Positions 1 to 14,352 of a DNA stretch of 64,000 nucleotides are shown here, piece after piece; positions within the stretch are counted from its first letter, which is position 1, and each line of letters starts with the position of its first letter. The stretch spans positions 1 through 64,000 of the forward strand of contig JAPYMA010001963.1 of assembly GCA_035041965.1 (NCBI GenBank), written 5' to 3'. The notes beneath the pieces are model-generated. The model ran no database searches, was not told where the DNA came from, and worked only from the letters and a program-made list of their open reading frames with translations. Source of the stretch: Anisakis pegreffii. Its lineage: Eukaryota; Nematoda; Chromadorea; Rhabditida; Anisakidae. A program made the translations under genes and the position numbers.

Positions 1-840
1 CTTCGAGTCACCAATCAGCAACTCGACTCTACAGGATGAGTGGTCCAGGCGAACTTTCCAGACCTACCGCTAACTTCATAAGGCAATTCATACACTACGT
101 TTGTAAAACTTATTTTTACAGGGGCAGTTTTTTTCCTTTCATATGCCAGTGCAACTATTGTCAGCACCTAACACAATTTTTGCCGCAACAAACTGAATAA
201 CTAATCTCTTATGCGATATCTCTACCTCTAAGGAGCGACCAGTTCCGAGAGCTTGTTCCTCAGCTATGAGTTTACTAGGTCACTGCCGTTAGGTTGTGCA
301 TAGATGACTAAATACTTCTCTGAATCGCATGCCGAAGTCTGGTCAGGTCAGTTTAAGTCCACATCATGTTTAAAGAATTTAAGAAAGCTCAAAGTTAGAT
401 CCAAATCAAGGTCAGTCAATCTCAAGCGATGCGAAATCCACTATGTGGAACGTTAACTCAAGATAGTTCGTGGAGAAATTCCAGTTAAGATGTTTCAATG
501 TTTTGGCTCAGTGAGCTTTAATACAGCTACAGTCAAGCTAAGTCAAGTCACTTTTACGCCAGTTAAAACCACTCTCAGAAAATGTGCTACTCTCATACCT
601 ATGCTAGAGTCCAACACGGTTCATGTAACAGAGTCCACATTGTGGTGGAGGTGGGTGGGGAGGGGAATGACGGGGTGCACAAACTGAAAAAGAATTCAAT
701 TGGGTGGGATGGGTCATACATAAGGCCAGTCCAAGTCCCTACCTCTGGCTCCGGAGTTAAGCGGGTCGTCACGTGCCGCATCCCTCCTTCGCCCTACCCA
801 CATCCCTTACAAAAAGATTTACAATATTGACAGTGTACAT

Positions 841-882
841 AATGAATGAATGAATAAATAAATAAATGAATAAATAAATAAG
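841..882. repeat. TGAA/TAAA microsatellite
   Basis: Short tandem run mixing TGAA and TAAA units. It lies beyond the 3' end of the small minus-strand gene and has no coding content. Confidence 0.8.
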
Positions 883-1069
883 TAATGGAAACATTCATGA
901 CAACTGGTTACAATAAACAAAATGATATGTATAACATTCAATTAATTTACAATATTAAGGAATAAATGGAAAACAAAATTCTATAGACCGTAATTTGAGT
1001 CAGGATTTATTACATTTTTGCCTTGATATCGAATTGCTCCAAATAAGATTTTCTCATTGAATGAAACGT

Positions 1070-4000
1070 TCAGAGAATTTTCATTAGAATCTTATTGAAA
1101 GTTTGTATTAGGGGACCACTATTGCGTCCCGATCCCATCCTAAAGGGTAACAAAACTATGCGGATATCTTCGAAAAATGGATGATAATGCTAATTTACTG
1201 CCCGCTAAACTTCTTGGCATACGACAATACAGTGACAATAACAATAATTATGATAACATATCGCGAATAACATCAATAACGAATTAAAAAACACTAAAAA
1301 AATCCCCACAGTTAAAACACACGAGGCATTATAAGCATGTTCAGAAATTTATGACATATTTCGATCGACAACAATAAGTTTCATATCACTAAACAATGCA
1401 CTGCAATATCTATCACTGTATTGTCATGCATTCTCAGTGAATCGGTTACAAACAAAGTTCGATTTACAGTAATCAACAATTACGAATATAATTCACAATA
1501 TTTAAAAATGAGTCAAAGAATAAAAGAATAAGGCATGCAGAAAAGTGGTCACTGACCACGACTTAATTTTATTCTCTGTCCCTAAGTTCAAACGGAAGTG
1601 AAAATGAATAATGAAAAACGAGAGATTGCTTAACCACGAATCATTTATTTTTTCCCAATGAAATGAAAAATGAAGGAATGATAAGGTTGAAACTACAAAC
1701 CTGGCGCATCCTCGCGCCACGATGTCACATTTGTTGATTGGATGATTGTCCTTGCTTTGATATTGACGTTGCCATGGGATATGCTACGATTGATGATCTA
1801 TCTTGTTGCTAACACCATCGAATGCCATCGGTCCACCATCGTGTCCGATCATCCATCAAAGTCCACCGTGAGATTATCATCAGTACACGACTTTACCAAG
1901 CGCTGAGTGATGGTTTAACGCTAACAAGATGCATCGTTTCCAGGAATAGATCGCACTGCCATATTACCTAAAATACCAACATCACCGTCAGCATTATGTC
2001 TGTTATCACACAACTGTTTTATCGATAAAAGAGAATATTCGTGCGACATATCATACTCATGAATTTATATCAGATCACGAGAAAATAATAAGATTGGCAA
2101 CGAGTCATTTCAAGCAAATTAAATCATCACAGAAATGATTCAATTCCTCACCTTCGGTTTGAGATGATGACCGAGGACAGTTTCGATCACCTCCGGAACG
2201 GTCCACGTCTGGAACAGTATTAAACGATTAATTAATAATTTTCATTAGCTTCATTTCGATACAATTGGAGCGGTTATCACTGATAGGTTAGCCTCACATA
2301 TTGCCAATATTTTTTGCCAAATACAGCGGATGAATTACAATGATGACGAAGTATTAAAAAAGTATCATTGATAATACACCACCAAGCATTAGCGTAGTTC
2401 AGCAACTAAACTGAATTAAAGTTTGCGTTAAGGTAATCATTACCAATTCCTCACTTTAACAATAACTGTCCCCTTATTATATTTTCCTTAACCTACGTAA
2501 TCATGAAGCTATCAAACAGTACGATATTTATTAACATGGAAAAGTTGAAGATTACTCGAACTCAAGAATATCTGTGGCACAACTCTGAATTATGCCAGAA
2601 AATGCATGAACCAACTATAATCACGAATAACATACACTCACGCAGCATCACCCCACCATACAAAACACATAGCAGAAGTAAATAAATGGTGAATGAAAAT
2701 TGAATGTTATGAACAAAGCGGTCACACTGCATGATCTGTGTTGGTATGGTACTGGTATGGTACAATTGGTATGGTACTAGTGACAGATCGAATAACTTCA
2801 TAGAGTGCATATGTATGATCAGAACGAGGTGGTCACCAAAACATACAAATATTATTGCGCCATACTACTAGCGAGTGAATTTCAATATCAATAGAAAAAA
2901 GAACTGATATTGCACCGAATTCATTCTCCAGGATCTCATAAACTCTTTTATTCCAGAATGCGAATAAAATTCAGGAGAACGCTCACAATACTGATCGGAG
3001 AGGAGCTTATCAATCGAGAGTGTTATCAACTATCGTTATTCACAAAACCTGGTAATTTGAATGACTGCATGGAATTCCTGAAAAAAGAAAGGGTGTTCTG
3101 ACCTTATCAGCGAATATAGTGCGGGGCATAGATCGAAACCCTTAGGTTATCATCCACTGAAAATGAAAAATGGAATTCATAAATTTAATGAGTATCAGAC
3201 TGAAGCAGTCGTGTGATGTTTGTAACTGAATTGAAAGTGATTTAAGCCATCATGGTGGGGTTAGGTGAGCTAAAAATCGATGGACGGGTGGGGTGCTTGA
3301 TTACCTTATCAGTCGAGATAGCATTGCGATGACTAGTAAGAAAGAAAATAGAACGAGAATATAGGAGAAAGTAAAGATGCAGAGGGTTCATGAATCTTGA
3401 GTGTCATGCCTCGGATGCGAGCGTGCGTAGGTGTACACGTGCGTGTTTAAAGCATTGTAAATATAGAACATCGCTTGACGGTTTTTGACATCATGCATTC
3501 AGAGGCTTATTGCGAAATTGCGTTGTACTCAGAACACTTCGGAGTATACAGTTTTGATCTGTGATCAACTATTTGAAATTGTATCATCAACAGGAAGACT
3601 GGAATGGGAACCTTTGCCTTTGCTGGTGGCTAGAGCATGAGCATACAGTCTATTCCAAGTGATGATGCATGATTATTGTTATTACTGTTTTCACTGATGT
3701 GATGATTGTAATCAGTAACCGTACCACCATCACTCCTATCGTTGAATAAGCTCAGTATTATTCAACACATTCACATTACATGCACACATTCACATGTCAT
3801 TTTGGAGGCATGTAACATGAAAAATATAATGGATAGAAAGATCTTTGTGCATTATTGCATTAGTACCTCATTCCAGCTCAATTGATGCTAAATTCGCAAG
3901 GGGTTTGTTCAGGAGTTTTGTGAAATGTTTAGTGGAAATTTTTTTCGCCTTTTCTCGATAATTTTGCTATTTGATTTCGTTGAGAGTTTCCATGTGACGC

Positions 4001-4614
4001 AACAGCAGTTTTTATTATTCAAGTTTATTTATTGAAAATCTTTCAGAATACACATTTACATCATTATTGCTCACAACATTACTTTCATAATGCATTGTAA
4101 CATTCCTTCAACTGCATAATAACCATCACGAATTTATTCAAATTAAATACACACAATTTAAATCCACAACAATGAAAATTACCAATGAGCAAAGCATGAA
4201 AACCTGATAGTATTATGAAAAATCTGTAAACAAAAGCAAATATCACAGAGATTAGAACAAAAAGTAATGGAACATAATGATACTTCATTATGAATGTAAG
4301 TCGAAACAATTACAAATCGATTCAATTGAAAGGAAGAAATAAAGAAAGATTAATCTGCATTAACCAAATGATCTGACGATGACATTAATTGAATTGAACT
4401 GAAAAAATTAATTCAATTGAAAAAACCTTACAATAAGATTAGTGCATTAATTAAAAGAGTAATTGAACCGAAAGATTACGTCAATTCAATTAAACGTTTG
4501 AATTAACTGAAAGAAAAATCTGAAACGTACCGAGTCAACCGGAGACACCGGATGACTGCAAATTTCGGCCTCATCCCGGATATCATAATTATAATTGTAC
4601 TCACACAAAGACAT
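1070..4614 (-). CDS. small four-exon protein, 97 aa, unknown family
   Basis: I assembled this gene from exons 4531-4614, 2152-2208, 1701-1783 and 1070-1139. The first starts with ATG (MSLCEYNYNYDIR...) and the last ends in TGA. Exon lengths of 84, 57, 83 and 70 sum to 294 nt, exactly 98 codons, and intron phases match (0, 0, 2). The acceptors are good (for example ttccag and ccctttag). A minus-strand AATAAA lies about 60 nt past the stop (complement of 1006-1011). Recognisable stretches are TWTVPEVIETVLGHHLKPK (exon 2) and HPINKCDIVARGCAR (exon 3). I see no signal peptide, membrane segment or family motif. It has four scattered cysteines and a basic C-terminus. Intron 1 is large (about 2.3 kb) and could hide another exon. 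The function is unknown; the gene structure is likely but not certain. Confidence 0.55.
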
Positions 4615-4756
4615 TGCGAAGAACATAGTGAATTCAAATATTTAAATTCGCGGTTTAAGAATCTTTGAGCGGTTTTTCAAATTGCGTGCAAAATTTTTAC
4701 AGTTTTTCGCCTATAACTCTGCCGAAAATCCACCGAATCAACATTGTAATAGTGCA

Positions 4757-5740
4757 ATGCAACAGTATAGAAATATAAGTTTGATACATTTAAGCCTACC
4801 GTCTTCTCAGGTTTGCCCGGAAACATTTAAATATTTATACATTGTTCGATTGAACAGAATCTCTGCTTTCTGAAAATGAAAAGGTTGCCGAGAAATTTCT
4901 TCTCCACAAGGAGATAGAGCAATTTCCCTGATGCTATGGGGGTTACCACATTCAAGCCTGCCGTCTTCTCAGGTTTGCCCAGTAACATATCAATTTCTTC
5001 ACAACAATCGATCGAGCAGAATCTCTGCATTCCGAAAAATATATATTTTGTTGGGCGATTTTGCTTAGTTGAGGATATATAGCTATTTTATTAAAGCTAT
5101 CTCAACTAGCGCTGAATTGCTCACTGTTATGCATTTGCTCACTATTGACCAATAGATGCAATGCCACAGTATAGAAATATAAGTTAGATGCATTCAAGCC
5201 TACCGTCTTCTCAAGTTTGCCCGGAAACATGTAAATGTTTATACATTGTTCGATTTAGCAGAATCTCTGCTTTCTGAAAATGAAAAGTTTGCCGAGAAAT
5301 TTCTTCTCCACAAGGAGATATAGCAATTTTCCTGATGCTATGGGGGTTAGCGCATTCAAGCCTGCCGTCTTCTCAGGTTTGCCCAGTAACATGTCAATTT
5401 TTTCACACCAATTGATCGAGCAGAATCTCTGCATTCCGAAAAAGACATATTTTGTTGGGCGATTTTGCTTAGTTGAGGATATATAGCTATTTTATTAAAG
5501 CTATCTCAATTAGCGCAATGGTGGTCATTGATCTGCATTGTATCAATATAGATCAGTCATTACGTTGATATAGCAATATGCAGATTGCCGTCTTCGCCTA
5601 CGGTATTCTCAGGTTTGCCCACAAACATATGTATTTCTTTTCACAGTTCGATCCAGCAGAACTTCTAGATTCAGAATATCATACATTTTACCGAGCAATT
5701 TGGCTTATTTGAAGAGATATAGGTATTTTCATCTTCTCGT
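4757..5740. repeat. tandem repeat array, ~404-bp unit with ~162-bp sub-repeat
   Basis: The block containing GCCTACCGTCTTCTCAGG recurs at about 4794, 4956, 5198, 5360 and, diverged, at about 5586. Copies 1/3 and 2/4 are 404 bp apart, so the unit is a 404-bp tandem duplication. Inside each unit lie two related halves about 162 bp apart that share the GTCTTCTCAGGTTTGCCC core and a GCAGAATCTCTGC-like core. A degenerate partial third unit ends near 5740. The array starts about 140 bp upstream of the ATG of the small minus-strand gene. Small ORFs inside it have no coding character. Confidence 0.85.
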
Positions 5741-8700
5741 TTGATGTTAATGAATATCACTTAATTGATGATGTTATTCTTACAGACATATTTAAATTGT
5801 ATGCATCATCTTCACAGACGCATCCAATCTTGTAAACGTATTCCAGTCACAAATGCCTGACGTATGAAATGCCACATCGTATAAATCATATCAATACGTC
5901 TTGCTTTGTAGCTTTATCTCTATTTTTGTCAGTTCCACATAATTTTACTTCTTACGTTGTTTCAGTTGTATCTAACAGTAAGAGAGATGCAACAAAATCA
6001 TTCCGATAGCGACAAATCGATTACTTTGATCGTAAATGTCTTAATAATATGCGTGTATTCTTTCCTTTGAAAGCTGCGCATTATTCGCCAATATGAAAAC
6101 TAGCTGAACCAATTCTCTACTTTGGGATATGTTCCGATAGAGAGGGGAAATAGTGCTGAAGTTACTAGTCTCTTTCGAAATATTAGTTTGCCGACTTCTC
6201 CAGACTACCAAATTACCACATAGGAGGTAATCTACTTCCCTATGACAATCACTGGTCTACAATAATGCATTCATTATCATTACTGCCAATCGTATAGGTG
6301 TGCTGCATGTGACTGGGCAACGATAACAACTGTTACGAACCAAAACATTTCACTGACGTGAGAATAATCATAACGCAAACGAGTGAAATCAAGAAACTTG
6401 CTGAAATGAGTTGCGGACTTTGAAAGAGAATGGCTATTCGACACTTTAAAAGAGAATGTCTCTGGTATTGATGAATGTTACAAGATATATTGCGAACTGC
6501 AATAATTTGGTTAGAACTGCAATTTAAAAAATTTCCATTAATGACACTTATTTTTTGAATAAAAATTTGGATGATGGATGAGATGAAACATTATAAATAC
6601 GTGCGGTTGATTTGGAATAAATCATTTTTAGTACGATTTGATGAGCATTCGGTCGATTTAATCGATGCTGAATATCGGGGATATGGGGATTGTATCGTTG
6701 AGAATGTTGATGACGCTTGGGGTTCTGTTCAACTACACGATTGAATCTGGTCAGGACATCGACGACAAGGTTCCCTTAATCTTATCTGACAGCACCCATG
6801 AATAGTTGCTGGTTCAGTCACCAATTTCAAAAGCAGAATTCCTCATCGTTTCGCTATTTCATGCAGATGCTTGTCTGTTTGAGTATGTGAATGGTGAGAT
6901 AGTTATATTGCATTAAATGGACACATCACTTTTCAGAATGTTCAATGTAAATCAGAAATTTTATTGGATTCATGCCTAAGTCTGAGGAAAAAACTCAAAC
7001 CCAATGTAAAATAAACCAATCTTGATGTCATAGTTTTTACTTTGGGTTAATTTTGGCTGGGTTTTTCGTAGTTCTATGAGCTGAATGAGATCGTTCACTT
7101 CAAAGGGATTGAAAAAATGAAGTTCAGCGAACAATCATCATAATTAACCCAATTATGGAGCATTCCATGATGTTCGCGAACACTTGGACCTAATAGTTAG
7201 GATACTAAACATTAATTTCGATGGAGAGGTGCATGAAAAAAGCAGAGTTGGCTTTCAATGGGAAAAGGGAATTGAAGTGGCTCAAACATATATATGAGCA
7301 ATCCAGTGGAAGAGACGGATATATGAGGATTCGTAAAGTGTATGAAAAAAGTTTCATCATCAATTGAGGGTGAGCAGGTCGTTCTTCGTCAAATCGCTTG
7401 TTTTGCTTCATTCGCTTTATTACAGATTCTGCGGAGAATCACGAATGAGAGCGAATCATTGATGTGGCCGAAGTGGATAAGAAAACCATCAACACACAGT
7501 GGAACTGTAATGCAGTAAGTTATTTTAGTAATGAGAGTGATGAGAGAGCATGGAAATCAGACATAGGATTCATTGATAGACTGTTGAAGGAAAGCCGTAT
7601 ATGGGAGTATGGAAAGCGTATATGCCTTCTGAATAGCAACTTCCATCAGAAGCTATTCTCCTGCACTCTATTCACTGATGACGTTCCATCATCAGTTTTT
7701 ACTTCGAATTCCAGTGATGTCTCATCACTCTCATTTCCAACCTTGCTGATTGCATTACAGTCCCATTGTGTAGTGACACTTTTCTCATTCATTGCAGACG
7801 TATCACTGACTCACTCTCATTCATTTTCACCTTCTGAATCTTCACTCTATTCTTCTCTTGACTGCGCATTCTCATTACATTCAGAATCACAAGGCAACTG
7901 ATATGTGCGGAATAAGTTGCCACACCATGCAAGGATTATTCAAATGCAAGAAATTTATCGCTTACATTAAGCCGAGAATAATACCATGTGTAACCTGGGT
8001 TTATCGATGGAATCTTCAACATTTCCTTCAGTTACGGGAAGGAAGAAGGAGGGAACAGATCCGTTCTGTGGCATAACAGTGCTTAAAATCACATTCATGC
8101 AAAAACACGGTTTTGGTACCATTTGAAGTCCATAATCTTCTTCTAATCTACATAACTCCACACAATAGCAAGCGTTCCATTGCCAGCTGGTCAAGAAGTA
8201 CCGAACACTGTTGGTTTCAATAGACCATGTTTCAGGTGGAAATATCTCGAGTATGACAGTCGTTGTCTTGTGGATATTCTAAATCATTTGTTCTGATCAG
8301 TCCCCGAATATGTATTCATTTTATGAGCGATATGCTCTATTCCTGTTTTAATGGATCGACTCATGTCATGAAAATATTGCAAAACTGAACAATGTTGCAT
8401 GACTCTTGCAAAAAAATTGCATCTTCAAGAGTAGCGTTTATCCACAGATTGTGCAGCGCGTTTTCCAAGCATTGTGCAGCGCGTTTTCATTTTGGTACAT
8501 TCGTTCTCCTAAGATGGTCTCTCTCAAAAGTTGATATCATAAAACGACAGCGAGTTGAGGAAACAATTAAGGAAAATTTTTGGTCATCTATAATAGAATG
8601 ATATATTCGCTTCTTTTTAATGATTTTATAAGCTTGAAAAGCATTGAGACTATCATAAACATCTTATCATCTAGCTTTTGATATCAAATATATATCGTTG

Positions 8701-10386
8701 ATAGTTCAATTGATCTCTGCTAGTCACGACTACTGCCGAGATTCGGGTATAAATTATTTCATGCAGTAGAGTTTTCATGAGCCATTCGAAAATGTGAATA
8801 GAAAAAGTACATAGTATGAAAATCGTATGAATAGATAATACCATATAAAAGCGCATGAATTACGGAACCTGTCACGCCCGTACTATCTGTTTTGAAGGTG
8901 AACAACAGGCGACAGCTTTCGATGATGTCCTGTTAGATTCAGGTGAAACATAACGTGAATTATCTGGAGCTACTCAGTGTTGGAGGTTACGAATACAGGC
9001 TCATCAGTTCCCGTACGTATTCCCTTACGATAGCAAGTTCCCATAGGTATTCCCATAGCATTGTTTAGATATCTACCAAGCGCTCAGATTTAAATCTTTT
9101 TTCCATACTGTTGTTGCGCAATATATCCTGCCTATTGTCCTTCAATGTATGACATGTCCTCAATTTGTCCTTCCGATGTAACTCCCTTCAATGTAATCTT
9201 ATACTTCAGATGTGTGTCCTCTTTCCTGTATCATCACTGCACGATATTTGTTGCATGCCCTATGTCATCACCACCTGGTGGTGTTCAGTTCCTGATGCTA
9301 GCTTTAAAAGCCAACATACTCGATGGCTTTAGTTTATTAAATACTATTGTTTAGTTTATTACAGTATTTCAACCGAAGTAATAAATTTGCGCGATGTTTG
9401 TGAGCGATAATATTTCTTTTCTGAGAGACGCATGATAGTTTTGGATTATGGAACAGTCCACAATGATTATTAAAGAGTTGCAGGCAAGGTGATTCCAGAA
9501 TAAAGATGTAATTCTTCGTTGGTCTAGGAATCCAGAGCTTTGCATTCAGTCAGCAAGAGGTTTGTTGATTTTATAGTTGTGCTTCTATTTGCTGACGCTG
9601 CGAACTCGTTACGATTGTTAGTTGACGAGAGATGAATTTAATGTACATTACAGTTGGTGCTACCGGTTGTCAACAAGCGCTTTTTTCTGTAATCCTATAC
9701 GAGCTGCATCTGGAGAGTCGACGAGAGAGCCCGGAGTACAAAATTTGCGATAAGGTAGGTAGGAGGTGTGCGCGAGTATCCGTAATTGAACCCTCTGAAG
9801 AAATCTGTATTGGGGTCTGGATAGAATCCATTTCGATCTGTTGTGCCTTGGTCTGCGGTATGCAAGTGATCGTGAGTGTAAACAGGACAAGTTGTAATCG
9901 TTAAGGCTCATAGAAGGTTTTCTGGTAAAGTGAGCGATTTGTTCATGTTAAGAAAGATGGCGTACTTGACCTGAGTGGTCCACGCAAAATTTGGCCATAT
10001 TTTAACGTGCCTCAGCCCAACGCCGTCAGTTGCCTTGGGTGCATTAATTTATTAATTCATAATATTAATTCACATTGATGGCGTGAAAGGATTCGTTTAA
10101 TTCATTGATTAGTTTTATTTGTCCAGTTGTATTAATTTGGCGTTCATCGATTCAGGTTTCTGATTGAAATATGAGCTGTAGATTTGCATTGTCGTTGCTG
10201 TTGGCTTCCTTAATTTGCGCGTTGTCTGTCGAATATGTTGAAGAATTGCTTCTTTTCCGACTGTTTACGTAGCTGACAAACTTTGCTTGGGTCGAATAAA
10301 GTCCAGTGTTTAGATGCGCAATTGAGTAGTTTGCTGAAAATTTGTTTGGTGAAATTTCTACGAAACAAAATAATTGAAGGGTCAAA
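5741..10386. other. no convincing gene
   Basis: I found no exon chain with matched phases here. The longest open frame (7464-7901) is low-complexity Ser/His-rich sequence lacking homology. An open stretch at 9632-9904 has mixed Cys/Arg content and could be a lone exon, but it joins to nothing I can see. Probably intergenic or the regulatory region of the EBP1 homologue. Confidence 0.5.
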
Positions 10387-13300
10387 ATGGCAGAAAAGGG
10401 TAAACAAGAGCGTCATAGCGAGAGTAGTGAACATACGACAGATGATGAGCACGAGGAAGAAACACTGGCCAATGATCTGGTTGTTACCAAATATGCAATG
10501 GCTGCGGATATTGTGAATGCTGTCTTGAAGGTAAGCATTTCATATCGAAGAATTTCAGAACAACCGTTTCTGTTCCTTCAATCATGACTCATTAATTTTG
10601 TTTCGTAAGGTTTAGAAGGTTGTTTGGGTCACTATTTCTTCGCAAAAGACCTCATGCAGTTGACATTTAGAATGTTTGAAGCAATAGATCAGATCCAGGA
10701 ATGTTTCAGGAAGTGCTAGCAGCCGTAAAGGATGGTGTGGAAGTGGGTACGTTGTGTGATTTAGGCGATAAACTCATTCTTGAACGTACATCCAAAGTGT
10801 TCAAGAAGGAAAAAGAAGTTTTCAAAGGTTCATTGATTCGCTATACTCGTTTAATTTTTCTCAGATTGTTTTGCTTTTTCCGAATCGAAATGTGACTTGA
10901 CATCCCTTCAAAAGTATTATTCCTTTTTCTAACGATTGGTTGTTTTTGCTTTAAGGGATATCAATGCCGACGTGTATTTCAATAGATAATTGTGTATGCC
11001 ATTTTTCACCGTTGCGGAGTGATAAGCCAGTAATATTGCATAATGGTCAGATGGTGAAAGTGGATTTGGGTGCACACATTGATGGTTTCATTGCAACGGC
11101 AGCACACACTGTTGTTGTTGGTGCTTCGGCGGTGAGTTTTCAGTTGAATTGTTTCTTCGGGGCTGTTCCAGTTTCACTCTGTATCTGTTGTGAAAATTTC
11201 GAATGAATTCATTTGCTTAGTTGAATGCAAATTGGATTTTGATTGCCCAGTAAACTCACCGAATTGTAAGCATTTTGTCATTGAAACGTTGCAGACCGAG
11301 AAGATAACTGGAACGAAAGCAAATGTGCTGATGTGTGCATATAATGCAATGGAAGTGGCGATGAGAATGTTACGACCTGGTTTGTACAAGAATATGCAAA
11401 TTACGGATATGATCGATAAAATTGCTGCCATTTATAAGGTAGTTCTGTGTTTCGCTCATAGATGCGTTCATTCAATAAAGTCGTGCTGGTGTCGTTAACT
11501 GAATTTTTGATATGAATATAATTTGGTCTCGACACCGTTTAGACCCAAAATATCCCACACGGCACATCTCAACTATTCGTTAGACGTACAAGAAATCGTA
11601 GTGAAATTTCAGTTGAAGTGCAAACATGTATTCATTACTCGATTCCGTTCGCACAGTCCATCTACTGCAATTGTATCTGATTAATGCTATACCTGAGAAT
11701 CGTGTTAAAAACCATAATAAGGACTTTAATGGAAATTGAATGAATAATGTTTTTGTTGCTTTTAAACTGATTATTTTCAGGTTAAACCAATTGAAAATAT
11801 GTTATCGCATCAACTGCAAAAGAACAAAATTGATGGTGAGAAGCAAATAATACAAAATCCTGGTGAGAAGCAACGCTCTGATATGACAAAGTGTTCGTTC
11901 GAGAAGCACGAAGCGTATGCAATCGATATTCTTATGAGCACTGGTGAAGGTACGTATAGTGTTTTATCAGTGGTATTGTCGATTGTCGACATCTTTTCTC
12001 ACCTCGGCATCTTCGTTTAATCAGAAAAAACAAATTCATCACAGTCAATGGGCAACAACTTTTAGGATTAATCGCCTTTTGGAAGAGTCAAATCCAAATG
12101 CATGTTTGATAGTTTTTGACTCGTTGCTTTATGGATCACCTACGCAATTATTCAAATAGATCAGAAAATAGGATAAATGCATTGCAGTGTACAGAGTGTT
12201 TCTAAAATCTGTGCAAAGTTCACATTTTCAACAACACTTTATCCATGTGTGATATTGACGCGCAATACTTTTACTATGATTTCCATCGTATTTGACAGAA
12301 AGATGGATGGTTGAATGTTGTGTTGCTTGATATGAACGGAATGCCGTTCTGATTTTAGCAACCTAAACTACTGAATTACCGATAATAATTACCTTATCAG
12401 CATGGCTGTATTCATCGTGAATGATTACGAGCAGTCATTATAATTTTGATAATTTCTATGGCAAATCTGAATAGTGGTACCTATTTATTTTGAGGAAAAG
12501 CGCGAGAACTAGAAACTCGAACGACTGTTTATAAGAAGGCGGATGATTTGGTGTATTCCCTGAAAATGAAAGCTTCCAGGTTCCATTTATTTTGCTCCTT
12601 GTCACTCATGTTCTCGCCTTTTGTCATTAAGTCGTTTTGAGTACAGCTCAGCTAGCAACTAACTTCTATTAAATTTTTTTGATTAGTTCGTTGCGAGCGC
12701 TACTCAATTATTGCTTTTCTTCCTGCGATATTATTCGAATGAACTCGTTTGTGTGATGTGGTTAAATTTTAACTAATATTAACTTTTTTTAGAAATTTTC
12801 GATTTGAATACGCAGTCACCATTGACAAACGAGTATTTAAGTTAGAGAGCCTTCTTGAAATATTTCTGAAGAAATGAAATATTTTGAAAGACGTGTTCCA
12901 TTATAAAAAAATTCGATTTGAGGACATTCTTTTCGGCGGCCGTAAACAAATACGGATCGATGCCGTTCACGTTGCGGTCATTCGACGATGAAAGAGGTGC
13001 GAAAATGGGTGTTATTGAGTGCGAACGACACGCACTCATGCGACCGTATCAGGTAAAGTTCTCCGTATCTTTGTTGTAATCTTACAATGACGTAGTCAAG
13101 ATAATTTCGATGAAGGGGGGGGGGGGTGGAGTGGAAAATGGTCTGTTCTAAGAAGTAGCTGAATGTTGGGTTGGATTTTTCTACATTCAATTTTCGAAAT
13201 ACTAATACGTTCCATAATAGGTTCTATACGAAAGGGACGGTGAGTTTGTGGCACAATTCAAGGCCACAGTATTGGTGATGCCGAACGGACTGCTCAAAAT

Positions 13301-13663
13301 CACGGGATTACCACTCGATACGAGCTGTATTCAGTGTGATGTCACAATTGAAGACCCTTCCGTAGGATTTTTTCATTTGCGATATTTTCGCTTTTGCTAT
13401 ATTTTGCCAAACATTCCTTTGGCTTGATAGAAACCTTCAGATGATCTGTGATGAGCCTGTAATATTTGCAAATTGGGTTTATTGGTTACTGATGGTTTTA
13501 TATTCAGGTAACTTCGTTGTTGAATTCATCGTTGAAACCAAAGAAATCGAAGAAAAAAACTGAAAATGCCGACAAGAAGGATGCGGCAGCAGAAGCCGGT
13601 GATAACTGTGGAGACAAGAAAGAAGTAGAACAAAAGGCAACCGAAGTGAAATCGAAAGTGTGA
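10387..13663 (+). CDS. PA2G4/EBP1 (proliferation-associated 2G4) homologue, M24 peptidase-like
   Basis: Nine exons: 10387-10530, 10710-10827, 10956-11131, 11295-11438, 11781-11949, 12495-12579, 12923-13052, 13221-13361 and 13508-13663. All phases match. The product follows the PA2G4 family from end to end: acidic start ([20 protein letters not shown]), then [112 protein letters not shown] and a lysine-rich tail ([16 protein letters not shown]). PA2G4 proteins keep the pita-bread fold of type II methionine aminopeptidases but lack peptidase activity. They bind RNA and ribosomes and act in ribosome assembly and growth control. The lysine-rich C-terminus is the RNA- and nucleolus-targeting part in known members. 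A likely poly(A) signal AATAAA is at 14347-14352, giving a 3'UTR of about 0.7 kb. Intron 7 contains a poly-G run. Confidence 0.95.
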
Positions 13664-14346
13664 ACGTGAGTGCTGTGAGTGGAATGTGGCCGCGTCCTGC
13701 CTGCCCCAGGTTGTGTACTGCTCCGTTGGTGTTACCGTTATATGTGATTTTATATGTTTAATTGAAATGCCTCATTGTTTGGTCATTAGCATTGATGTTT
13801 GCAAATGCATATCCGATTTTGATATACATTTTATGTGATCAGTTCGAATTTGTTCTATACGAATAACCTCATAACGATCTTCCAGCGATTTTTGTAAAAG
13901 CAGGAAAATATTCAAAATGGAAAGTTAAGTGAAGATAATATATATTCAAAAGGATGTATGATGCAGAAATTATGTGATGATACGATAAAATAACGTTTTT
14001 TTTTCATTCTGCTGATAATGTTTATCAGTTTTAAACGTTTGAATGGGGTGTCACTTTTCACAGATGAATTGAATCGTCACTATGAGTTGTTCATTAAAGT
14101 CATAGCAATGAGTTGTTTTAAAAGGGCAACTTATTTTGTGACGTTTAGTAGGATTATGTTTTTTATTTGTTGTTTATATAAAACGGTTGACGCTGCGCAC
14201 AAACATGGCATGGTACTGTTTTGTTTTATTGACGATAATGAAACGAAAATGTTCAATTTAAAAACGCAATGCAGTTTTACCGCATGCAATTGTTGACGAA
14301 TTTATTTTATTCACATAAACTGTTTTGTTGTAATATTATATTGGTG

Positions 14347-14352
14347 AATAAA
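14347..14352 (+). terminator. likely poly(A) signal of the EBP1 homologue
   Basis: AATAAA followed by T-rich sequence, about 690 nt after the stop codon and before any other plus-strand gene. Confidence 0.5.

Noticed and set aside
7464..7901. 145-codon plus-strand ORF, one of the longest in the left part
   Set aside because: Low-complexity Ser/Leu/His sequence derived from repeated TCATTC/TTCACT-like words; no domain, signal peptide or splice partner.
9632..9911. Overlapping ORFs on both strands upstream of the EBP1 homologue
   Set aside because: Mixed Cys/Arg composition is not decisive, and neither strand links by phase to other exons.
14018..14296. 92-codon ORF after the EBP1 stop
   Set aside because: Lies inside the predicted 3'UTR before the AATAAA; Phe/Cys-rich composition typical of T-rich sequence.
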